From Cudoniella acicularis (Eukaryota; Ascomycota; Leotiomycetes; Helotiales; Helotiaceae), in NCBI GenBank assembly GCA_013054445.1, contig JAAMPI010000105.1, positions 1-64,000 on the forward strand: a DNA stretch of 64,000 nucleotides. Reading direction: 5' to 3'. The translations under genes were made by a program, and so were the position numbers. Under the pieces are notes generated by a model. The model was not told the origin of the DNA and searched no databases. It was given only the letters and a program-made list of their open reading frames with translations. Positions 9,470-18,945 of this stretch are shown in pieces; the first letter of the stretch is position 1, and each line of letters starts with the position of its first letter.

Positions 9470-10665
9470 CTAATCACTCCAATCAATGGCTCCAAAAGCT
9501 TCCTTGCTGCTAACAAACCGCTCCCCAACCAACCCCAATTCCTTTCCCGTAACCACTTGCTCCCCATTCACCTTACTCCAACTCTCCTTCCCACCATCTC
9601 TACTAAACTCCCCCCCAAAACGCCATCATACTGCCCATCTCCGCTCCCCATCCGCCAGGAAATAACCTCTCATACGTCTTCTCATCCGTCTGCACATACT
9701 CAACCGGTTTCCCCGTGACCTCGCTCCAAGTCTGGAGCAGCTCGACACTAGTTGTGGTTTCCACGTATGCGAGAACGGTTTTGGCAGGGAGGGTGAGGTG
9801 TGGTTTCTGTGCTGTGGCGAGAGCGAATGCGCCGATGTTGGAGGGTGCGGAGCCGATGCTTAGAATAGGGGTAGAGGGAGCAGAGGGCTGGATGAAGATG
9901 TGTTTGCCGGATGGTTTCTAACTTTTTGTTAAAAAAAAGATGAAAAAAAAAAATCGAGCAACATGGCCTCAAAATGAAAGAAATAAAATGAGGAAACAAA
10001 TGGGACACTAACATGCAACGCAGGCCTGAAAACCGGGAAAGTGTAATTCGCAGCGAACCAAGTGATCCAGAAGAACGTAGTTTTGGCCAAGAGGTTCGCA
10101 TCCGCGGCAATGAAGGCATCGACCTTATTTTTCGTTTCGAAATGCGGGATCACGTATTTTCCGTTGGTGATTTGCGCGGCGTTGGGGAGGGTGCTCCAGA
10201 TGTAGTGTTTGAGGGTTGGTGTGGAGGCGGCGGCGCGCGCGAGGTTGATGCCTTGAGTGGGTTCGACGGCGAGGGCGTTGGAGGCGCCGCCGTTGATGAA
10301 GGGCTCAAAGAAGTCGGTTACGGCGAAGATTATGGTGGCTCCCTGTGGGTGTGTTAGTTATGGCTGTTTAATAGGGTGAGGTATTGTAGAGAAAATGATG
10401 GGTTTGTGTGCGTAGGTAAGGCAGCGGAAGATATAGGGAGATGGGATGACTTTACATGGAAAGCTTTAACTAGGCTCGCCTCGCTGTTCAGATCTGCTGT
10501 TACTACTTCGACGCCTTTCTCTGCGAGTGCCGTGGCTCTGGAGCTGGAGGCGTTACGGGTGATGCCACGGACATGGTAGTTACCGGTCGCGAGGAAGGCG
10601 TTGACAACGGAGCCGCCTTGGACCCCGGTTGCGCCTATTATGGCAATGATGGGTTTGCTAGACAT
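9470..10665 (-). CDS. NmrA-like NAD(P)-binding protein, with a one-base frameshift near its 3' end
   Basis: Three exons (10665-10456, 10342-10013, 9917-9470) encode an NmrA/HSCARG-type protein of about 329 residues. The N-terminus IIAIIGATGVQGGSVVNAFL has the GxxGxxG dinucleotide motif, followed by ..YHVRGITRNASSSRA... Exon 2 holds the ..TIIFAVTDFFEP.. and ..HYIWSTLPN.. strands usual for the family. NmrA-like proteins are SDR-fold sensors or reductases that bind NAD(P) and often lack the catalytic Tyr. In exon 3 a run of seven C on the plus strand (9610-9616) shifts the frame: with seven, TAG TAG follows at once; with six, the frame runs on for some 50 typical residues to the TAG at 9470. The total length is also one base over a multiple of three. 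Either the gene lost its C-terminus or the homopolymer was miscalled. Confidence 0.78.
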
Positions 10666-11749
10666 TGTGTCTGAGATTTAATGCACAATTGGAAATTCGG
10701 GAGAGAAACAGTGGTATGTAGATGAATGACGTTGAGCGCTGAAGCTTTCTGCCTAAGGGGTGCAGGGTCGACAAAGGAATTAAGTGCTGACAAAGGAAGA
10801 TTTCAATATTATGATATGATTTTTCTGATAAGAGGGAATAAAAAGGGCCACGAACCCTCTCATATATACTCCGACCCCATAAACGCAAGCCTGGTCTTGC
10901 GCAGACAAAATATAACCTGTATCTGCGAGTTGATTTGGCTTTGAAATCCAACTTGATCACTTCAACTCACAAATTCGATATCGCACATGTTGAATAGAAC
11001 ATTTCCATGGAATGATGTTTGTGTTACGTACGCACAAACCAATCTGAGGGCTTAAGCTATGGAGCGCACTGTACAAGCTTGAAGCTTTTCCGACAACGTA
11101 TGGTCGGCCAATTTAGCCGACTATGGAACGCCGGCACTTTCTTGAGTGATTAAGGCGTCATAGGGCTGCACGAAACTAATCGTGAGTGATTATTAAGAGA
11201 CCCGCAGGGCACGCAATCATACGCAGTTGATTAATGTGCAATTCGACGTTGACACTGCGGTTGGGTGCATGAAACATAACGAGGGGACGAAGCTTGAATA
11301 AATCCGATAGGCTCGTGCAGGGAGTTGATGTTCGTTCATGCGGTTCGTGCATAACCAACTGATGCTTAGAAATCGAATAGCAAAATGAGGGTTAGGTAAC
11401 CAACCACAATTTGCGAAATCAGGATTTCAAGTTTTTGGGTAGATGGATTTTGATTTTCCGTGGAAATACCTCGTTTTATGACAGACGTAGTATGTCGTCC
11501 CCCTTAAACAATGTGTTAGCCTCTCTCCCTTGGAATATAGTTATAATTTCACTTTTTCTAACCACCAGAGCAAACTTCCTTTGCTTACCAAGTGTTCTCG
11601 GGGTTCGGCCTCGCTAATACGCCGGTAGGAGCCTCTTGCTGATAAATGGCCCAAATCAAGACTTCTGTGACGGTAAAAAAAAAAAGAGAAGTATAAAGGG
11701 TCATCAAATAATACCTGGAGTTACCAATTCCGCGGAAGACAGCGTAAAA
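10666..11749. other. Intergenic between divergent NmrA-like and SDR genes
   Basis: About 1.1 kb, holding two divergent promoters. Short frames such as 11411-11617 show no domain. A (A)n tract is present at about 11675. Confidence 0.4.
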
Positions 11750-12751
11750 ATGGTCTCGCTCCAAACGGTGCAGCAATCCAACGCTCGGTTAGCAACCCTC
11801 CCACAGGGCCTTGTCGCCCTGTTCATCGGCGCCACGTCAGGCATTGGCCAGAGTGCTCTCCAACATTTCGCTCAGCATGCTTCCTCCCCACGCATTTATA
11901 CGGTCGCCCGGCCGGCAACGGTTGTCTCTCACGAAAACCTCCTGACCTCGCTCCGGCAATCCAACCCGACCGGCACCTATAACTTAATCACAGCCGACGT
12001 CTCGCTCGTTTCCGAAATCGACAAAGTTGTCAATGCCATCTCGCAAAAGGAGACCAGGGTCGACATCCTCTTTATGTCTGCCGGCTTCATGGCCTTTGAA
12101 GGCCGCAAGGACACCCGCGAGGGGCTCGATCCGTCCATGACAACGCGGTACTACTCCCGGCTGCGGGCCGTTCAGCAACTCCTCCCGTTGCTCAACAATG
12201 CCGCCGTGCCGAGCCCACGGGTCATCTCAGTCCTAGCTGGCGGGATGGAAGGGCCTCTCAACGAGCAAGACCTCGACCTCCGCGACGCAAACAATTGGTC
12301 CTTTTGGAACTCGTCGGTGCAATCTACTACCATGGGCACGCTGGCTCTTGAACGGTTTGCGCGCAAGAACCCGCGCCTGAACATTGTGCATTGGTATCCC
12401 GGGCCGGTAGCCACACCTGGTCTGGCGAAGGCCGGGAAATTCGGCATGTCACCGCCAAACCCGATGAGCCAGGAGGAGGGCGGCGCACGTGCTTTGTTCT
12501 TGGCTACCAGTGATAGGTATACCGTCCCGGGAGGAGGAGGTCTGGTCCCTAAGCCCGATGGCCTTGAGGTCGCAAAGAAGTCGGGTGGTGGAATTTTTCT
12601 AATTGATCCATTAGGGGAGAGCACTGATAACGAAGGATTGTTAGCCGAGTGGAGGAAAAGAGGCGTCGATGAGGCGGTTTGGAGCTTTACACAGAAGGTA
12701 TTTGCTGCTTGCGCTGATCAGGGTACTGATAGCTCTAAGGATGAGTTATGA
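11750..12751 (+). CDS. Short-chain dehydrogenase/reductase-like protein lacking the YxxxK motif
   Basis: A single-exon gene of 333 residues. The frame is open from 11636, but the ATG at 11750 (MVSLQTVQQSNARL) fits the family start. The Rossmann motif LFIGATSGIGQSAL is at about 25-38, ..LFMSAGFMAFEGR.. is the NAG-like strand, and ..VISVLAGGMEG.. sits where the catalytic Ser strand lies. The expected Y-x-x-x-K is missing: the helix reads SVQSTTMGTLALERFA. This is a known sub-type of fungal 'NAD(P)-binding' SDR proteins found near secondary-metabolite genes, and whether they catalyse redox steps is unclear. Codon use is more G/C-rich than in the flanking genes. The substrate is not known. Confidence 0.84.
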   Translation: MVSLQTVQQSNARLATLPQGLVALFIGATSGIGQSALQHFAQHASSPRIYTVARPATVVSHENLLTSLRQSNPTGTYNLITADVSLVSEIDKVVNAISQKETRVDILFMSAGFMAFEGRKDTREGLDPSMTTRYYSRLRAVQQLLPLLNNAAVPSPRVISVLAGGMEGPLNEQDLDLRDANNWSFWNSSVQSTTMGTLALERFARKNPRLNIVHWYPGPVATPGLAKAGKFGMSPPNPMSQEEGGARALFLATSDRYTVPGGGGLVPKPDGLEVAKKSGGGIFLIDPLGESTDNEGLLAEWRKRGVDEAVWSFTQKVFAACADQGTDSSKDEL

Positions 12752-13309
12752 GAAGTATGTGGCGTACCTATTTTTGCGGGGATAAGGTGGAAGCAAAGGC
12801 AGAATAGGAGGTGGCTGGGAAATTGGTAGGCTCCGAGTGCCAATATTCGCCACTTTTCGCCACTCCAACAATGCTATCTTTTGCACTCTCAAATGAGATA
12901 CTCTCCTTCGTAAAATGACACAGCAATTGGTGAGTCAACAGAAAACAACAGAGACAAGAGAGGCCTTACGGGAAACGCGCATTGCTGAGTGGCTGCTGCG
13001 ATTTTTCAGGCCGAAAGAAGGCCTTAGTGGGGCATTGCCGCCTAGATGTATCCAGGGTATCTTGCATGAGAATTTGGGGGTTGAAGTAAGCACGCTCGAA
13101 AAGTACTGAGTATCGAGGCCGTTTTGAGGGTTTGGTATTTGGTATAAAAATGTTGTTCCCATCCGAAGTTAATTTGCGTTGCGAGGAGAATTTCACGATT
13201 GTTACGAAGCATTCTGACTGATATTATCTGCCTGTCTTTTTCGATCGGAGAGCCTTTTCATTCCTTGTCCAAGCCCGCTATTTTGCAGTTGCACTTTGTC
13301 ACCACAAAA
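12752..13309. other. Intergenic, AAA gene promoter
   Basis: Contains a small unsupported frame (12915-13109) and a TATAAAAA at about 13142, some 165 bp before the AAA ATPase start. No other feature is seen. Confidence 0.4.
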
Positions 13310-16300
13310 ATGACCCTGACGGAGGAGACTGATATCGTCGACAATGTTAATCCGGAAGATATTGTCAACAATCTCAATTCGGAAGAGGTCGATGTTTCCT
13401 CGGGCTCGGAGCAGACCACAATGACACCAACGAGCGGGTCATCAATCGACGGCAATGATGGGGAAGAGCTCGCGGCTGGAGAAGCGGCATCGGACTGCAC
13501 AAATGTTGGGGTTGTCGAAAACCAGGTCGATCCACCAGAAGCACAGCAATTGACTGCGGAGCAGATGTCTTCGGCCTTGCTCAAAGACGTTAGTGAGGCA
13601 GTAGGTGGAGGAGTCGGAAGTAGCATTCTAGATTCTATGAAGGCTGAGCCCCAGGCCCACTCGGTATCAACTACACAGACGCGTCCCACTGCGAATGACA
13701 CAGTTGCAACATCTACAGACGTGGTGATGTTGACCGAAGGCTCAGATGATTCAGCATTGGCTTTTGATCCCCGGGGTCCCATCACATTCGGCCACTCAGC
13801 TATCGACATCACAGAAAACCTTGCTACCCATGTTCCATTGGAAGAACCTCAGGTGGACAAGATTCCGGATGAAAACGAGAATGCAAAGATTTCCGAAGAG
13901 AAAAAATCTGATGGAGTAGAGGATAACGAACCACCAAAGAATGGCGCACCAAAGAATGGCGACGACATCCCAGGGGATGAAGAGAAAGCCGACGAGGAAA
14001 AGGCCGATGGTGGGAGGGCTGAGGAAGAGAAATCCGAGGAAGAGAACATCAACGAGGAGAAAGCTGATGAGGAGAAGGCTGAGCAAGAGAAAGCAGAAGA
14101 AGAGAAAGCCGAAGAAGAGAAAAGTGACACAGCCAAGAACGGTGATGAGGTGACAGAATCTAACACTTTGGACGAGCTAATAGGACCTGAATACCTTGAT
14201 GATCCTAAAGAGAAGATAGACGAAGAAAAGGCTGACGAGGAGAAAACCGAAGAAGAGAAAGCTGACGAAGAGGATGAAGTTGAAGAAGACCCCAAAGGGC
14301 CAAGCGCCGATGAGATCCTTGAAGAGGTAATGGTAATGGTCGGCTTAGAAGCAGTGAAGGCTCACTTCCTCAAAACGAAATCGAAGATTGAAATGATGAG
14401 AAAGCAAAATGCCGACTTGACCAAGGAGCGGTTTAGTATTGCATTCATGGGAAATCCCGGGACTGGTAAGTGTTCCGGCGAGAATGGCCCCCATTATCAG
14501 ATATCCTAACACGAGAAAAGGGAAAACAACAATTGCAAGGTTGTATGCCAACTTCCTCAAAGCCCTCAACGCTGTCCCTGGGAAAGGGTATATCGAGACG
14601 AATGCGATGAGAATCGCATACAAGGAGGATGTTCGGGGAACCGCTTCCATGCTTGAAGAGCTAGGCGATGGAAAAGGAGGAGTATGCCTGCCCGTTTGAT
14701 GTTTCCCAATGTCGCACTAGCTAATAGACTCAGATTGTTTTTGTTGATGATGCCCATCAGCTCGTCCGTAACAAAAGCGACCTCCAGCACCTTCTTGGAG
14801 AAGTGGAGATAAAGCAAGGAAAAATTGTCTTTATTTTTGCGGGATACACGGATAAGATGGAGGAGTTTCTCGGCTACAATCCTAGTGTTGCCAGCCGAGT
14901 TCCAAACACGCTCAAGTTCCAAGATTACACGGAAATTGAACTGCAGCAGATTTTGGTCAAATCGATCAAAGACCGATTTCAAGACAAAATGATAGTTGAA
15001 GGTGGAAACGACGGTTTATATGTTCGAATCTTCATCCACCGCTTGGTTGGTCGACGTGGACAAAACAACTTCGGTAATGTAAGTGCGGTCGAGACGGCTT
15101 TCTCGAAAGTATTAGAGCGACAAGCATATCGTCTCCATCAAGAACGAAAAAACGGGAACGAACCGGGCGATTTCTTTATTACAAAGGAAGACATGATTGG
15201 GCCCGGTCCCACAGATGCACTTAGCACGAGCAAAGCTTGGAAGGAGCTTCAAGAAATGGTCGGCCTTGAGGATGTAATTGCTTCGATCAAATCATTCTTC
15301 CACAGGGTTCAAGTTAATTATCGACGGGAACTTGAAGAAAAGCCGCTGATTCAGGTGGGCCTGAATAAAGTTTTTCTTGGACCGCCCGGAACCGGTAAAA
15401 CGACGGTTGGCAAGCTCTACGGTCAAATCCTCGCAGACTTAGGCCTACTCACGAATGGCGAGGTGATGGTCCGAAATCCCTCCGACTTCATTGGGGAGTA
15501 CATTGGGCATTCTGAGGCAGCTACTAAACGAATTCTCAACGCCGCTGTCGGCAAAGTTCTTATCATCGATGAAGCACATATGCTATATCCCGGGAAACGA
15601 AGTGGGGGATGCAATAAATCAGACATCTTCAGAGTCGCCGTCATCGACACTCTGGTTTCCGAATTAACGAACACCCCGGGTGAGGACCGCTGTGTCATTC
15701 TGATGGGATATGAGGAGCCTATGATGGAATTATTCCACTACAGTAATCCAGGACTCGCAAGGCGATTTCCACTTCAAAGCGCGTTCGTTTTTGAAACATT
15801 TAGTATCGACCAGTTGACCAAGATTCTGGATCAAAAAGTTGAGAAGGAGGAGCTTGAGTTGGGTCCACAAGCTAGACAGGTTGCGATCCACTTGCTCACT
15901 TTGGCTCGCGATCGTCCCAATTTCGGAAATGGCGGCGAGGTCGACAACTTGCTTGCAAGAGCCAACAGCCAACAACAGAAACGAATAGCATCTATTCCAC
16001 ACCACAAAACTATCCTCGAGGCGCAAGATTTCGATCCAAACTTTGAGAGAATGATCAGTCGGGGAGCCAATTGCAGAGAGCTTTTCAAAGACTTTGTTGG
16101 GAGCGAGAATATCATCTCACAATTTGAGGGCTACCAACAAATTGTTGCAGGCATGCGCATGCACAACATTGACCCCAGGTCTCACATACCATTCACGTAT
16201 CTTTTCAAAGGACCTCCAGGAACCGGCAAAACAACCACTGCTCGGAAGATCGGTCAAATCTACTATGACATAGGATTTCTCTCCGAGCCACGCGTTATCG

Positions 16301-16911
16301 AATGTTCAGTTTCTGATCTCGTGGGAGAATACAAAGGCTGGACTGGACCGAAGGTTATTGATCTCCTCGACCAAGCGCTCGGGAAAGTATTGTTTGTCGA
16401 TGAGGCGTACAGGCTCGGACATGGCGATTTTGCTACGGAAGCCGTGAGTGAGCTTGTAGACTGCATCACGAAGCCACGATACGCAAACAAGCTGGTCATC
16501 ATCCTAGCAGGATACGAATCGGATATGAATAATCTTCTTCGTGTTAATCAGGGGCTTGCTAGTAGATTTTCAACAGAAGTCGTATTTCACTCTCTGCCTC
16601 CTGAGCAGTGCCTGGCACTTCTTCATCAACGTGTTGGAGCTCTCGGCATTCATGTCGGTGGTTTGGGACCTGATGCTACGGAGAACGGATCCATAGCCTT
16701 GAATAAGTTGTTCAACGACTTGGCTGCAACACCCTCATGGGCCAATGGCCGTGATATCGAAACCCTTGCTAAGATTGTGATCGGTGAGACTTTCAGGTCT
16801 TGTGCTGCAGAGGGCAAGGCCGGTGATTTGACGTTGTCATACAACAAATTAGTTGCAATTTTGGGAGGCTTGCTGGAACAGCGGCGAAATCGCGTGTTGG
16901 ATTTTCAGTAA
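13310..16911 (+). CDS. Three-module CbxX/CfxQ-type AAA ATPase with acidic repeat N-terminus
   Basis: Exons 13310-14465, 14521-14681 and 14734-16911 give 1,164 residues. Residues 1-330 are acidic and low complexity with many EEKA(D/E) units. Three AAA modules of the CbxX/CfxQ/SpoVK type follow. Module 1 has a Walker A (GNPGTGKT, 381-388) split by intron 1 and a Walker B reading IVFVDD at 440-445, so the usual catalytic Glu is Asp. Module 2 has GPPGTGKT (655-662) and IIDEAHML. Module 3 has GPPGTGKT (932-939) and FVDEAYRL. The ATPases act as ring-forming chaperone or remodelling motors; fungal members remain largely uncharacterised. Start choice: an in-frame ATG at 13199 would add 37 residues of UTR-like sequence, so 13310 was taken. 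Confidence 0.9.
13980..14280 (+). repeat. Degenerate 15-bp repeats encoding EEKA(D/E)
   Basis: Purine-rich imperfect repeats (GAGGAAAAGGCC-like, five-codon period) build the acidic Glu/Lys segment of the AAA ATPase. The antisense frame is an artefact of this composition. Confidence 0.75.
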
Positions 16912-17488
16912 TGTTCCGTTGAATCTACAGTGAAAAGTGCGCTATATATATAGGCTTAAGGCCCTATAATTGCCACCCGAATAGCAGGTTCCAGCACATG
17001 CTTACAGTGAGTAATCACTGTATTTCTAAGCCTTCGCCACTATATTACCAATCTTATAGTGGAAGCTTCTAGTGCTTCTAGGGCCTTTGCCACCTATATC
17101 CAACGTCGCGGCTAGGTAAAAGGTCTGGATCCCGAAGAGGATTTTAGAAGTAACGGATTTCACGAATTTCTTTTGTATTTTTGCGAAGAGGAGCCAGTGG
17201 CGACTACAGACTGCCTTTTGCTTTCAATAATACGTTTGGGTGGATTATTGTTGACTGGTCGGGGTTGCTTTTCGCTCAAGACAAATTGTATCCCGGGTTT
17301 CTGATGTTCGCGACTTAATCCACGCAAAAGATAACATTGCTCCACCTGTGAAGCACAATTATAAACTTCTACCACTATATCTATCCTCTTTAAATAAATG
17401 TCATTTTACTGCTCTCTGACGTTCGGTACAATTACGTGGCAGAAATTATTAGGACCAAAAAGTGAGTTCCGAGTGGACCTTGGTCATA

Positions 17489-17604
17489 TTAGCCGTGCCC
17501 TTCGTAGCAGAGGCCTCCCTCTTCTAATAAATCATCGTAATATAGCCTACCACTTACTAGTTGCCTAAATGAAAAGCAAAATACTTGGTCAATTAACGTT
17601 AGCC
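17489..17604 (-). promoter_or_regulatory. Two putative XlnR/Xyr1 sites (GGCTAA) upstream of xylanase
   Basis: TTAGCC, the complement of the XlnR/Xyr1 core GGCTAR, occurs at 17489-17494 and 17599-17604, about 195 and 85 bp before the xylanase ATG. The xylanase regulator consensus is established in Aspergillus and Trichoderma; binding here is inference and six-base cores occur by chance. Confidence 0.4.
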
Positions 17605-17625
17605 CCCTGTAATTGTATTTTTAAG

Positions 17626-17632
17626 TATAAAT
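17626..17632 (+). promoter_or_regulatory. TATA box of xylanase gene
   Basis: TATAAAT lies 58 bp upstream of the xylanase start codon at 17684, a usual distance for strongly inducible fungal genes. Confidence 0.45.
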
Positions 17633-17683
17633 CCAAACAACTCGCTCGCTGCAAACATCAGACAAAACGCTCCACTCACAACT

Positions 17684-18425
17684 ATGGTCTTGTTTTCTTC
17701 CTTCCTTCTCGTAGCCAGCGCAGTTTTAGCCGTTCCGGGTCCGGCGAGTCAGTTTCCCCAACCTGCTGGAACACCAAGCTCCGGTATAAACAACGGTTTT
17801 TACTACAAATATTGGGATGATGGCGCCGCGACTGCGACATACATCAACGGAGCGGCAGGTCAATATAACCTCACTTGGTCGGATAGTAGTGGCAACATAA
17901 TTGGTGGGAAGGGATGGAACCCAGGATCCGGAAGGTAGGTCAATCAAATTTCTGCATGCACAATGATTTCGTCAATCAAAAAAACATCTGAATTGTTGAT
18001 CGTTATTTCCACACTACAGGACAATCACGTATTCCGGGACATTCGCCCCTGACGGCAACGCGTACCTCTCCATTTATGGATGGACAACCAATCCTCTAGT
18101 CGAATACCACATCGTCGAATCATACGGAAGCTACAATCCATCCAACGGAACGGTGGGTGCGAAAAAGGGAATTGTCACCACGGACGGAGGAACGTACGAT
18201 ATCCTGGAGACGTTTCCCATCTCGATACCGCCAATCCCGGGGGTAGCAATTCCGCAACGATACTGGTCTGTTCGAACTTCTAAACGGGTTGGTGGTACCG
18301 TCACGACGCAGGCGCATTTTGATGCGTGGGAGAAGGTGGGAATGAAACTGGGTGATCATAATTATCAGATTGTTGCTACTGAGGGGTATCATGGTAGTGG
18401 ATTCTCTAGCATTACTGTTTCTTAG
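17684..18425 (+). CDS. GH11 endo-1,4-beta-xylanase, secreted
   Basis: Exons 17684-17934 and 18020-18425 over an 85-nt intron encode 218 residues, the usual length for single-domain GH11. Residues 1-16 are a signal peptide ([16 protein letters not shown]). The beta-jelly-roll markers are present: ..[11 protein letters not shown].., ..YNLTWS.., ..GGKGWNPGS... The nucleophile strand is [12 protein letters not shown] with Glu at about 112. The acid/base Glu is in ATEGYHGSG at about 205. The enzyme hydrolyses internal beta-1,4 bonds of xylan outside the cell. No carbohydrate-binding module follows. Two GGCTAA cores and a TATA box lie in its promoter, in line with xylan induction. Assignment is firm. 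Confidence 0.96.
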
Positions 18426-18945
18426 TTGGATTTGGTGCTTTTAAACGCTTCTAAAAGACAATATTTGGAAAAATATTAGTGGCTTCAGCAAAAAAGTTAT
18501 TCGTGTTTTATAACAATCAAAGGAACCTACTGTGAATAAATCCTAAGCTTGTAGCTGTCTCATTTTATCTATTTGAAGCGATTTCTCGTTCGCGGAAAGC
18601 ACCTTAAATGTTAATGCAAGTGAAAAAAATCGAAGGACCACATTTCACCACACTTAACCAAGAATAGGCTAGGGAAAATAGCAATGTCATATGAAACTTG
18701 TAGAATAGCAGAAGAAGAAAAGACTCTTATTGAACTTTCCTATCGAATAAACAAATCTTTTGTTATAAGCGGTAAAATCATAATTAAATCTGCAGCGGGG
18801 CTAACTAACTGCATGATTTATAACTTCTAAATGTAAACAGCACATGTGGCTTAATTTGGATAGAATGTGAATAGGTGTTTGAAGGTCTTATATTGTGGCG
18901 ACGAAATCCAATCGACTTCGCTATAAACGCTGTTCCTTATGAGAA
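18426..18945. other. Intergenic, convergent 3' ends
   Basis: 520 bp of AT-rich sequence between the xylanase stop and the HET gene stop. Nothing else is seen. Confidence 0.4.

Larger units (their letters stand above)
16912..17683. other. Intergenic between AAA ATPase and xylanase
   Basis: 770 bp. It contains a diverged imperfect repetition of 'GGCCCTATAATTGCCACC' and 'GGGCCTTTGCCACC' at about 16961 and 17081, perhaps an old mobile-element scar, and the xylanase promoter elements listed separately. Confidence 0.35.

Noticed and set aside
12172..12624. Open frame antisense to the SDR gene
   Set aside because: G/C-rich coding sequence often leaves the antisense frame open. No domain, and the sense frame has a Rossmann motif.
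12915..13109. 64-residue frame upstream of the AAA gene
   Set aside because: No homology features, and it overlaps the likely promoter and leader.
13849..14295. Long Ser-rich open frame on the minus strand within the AAA gene
   Set aside because: It is the antisense of the GAG/GAA-rich acidic repeats. The sense strand has the domain-bearing, spliced gene.
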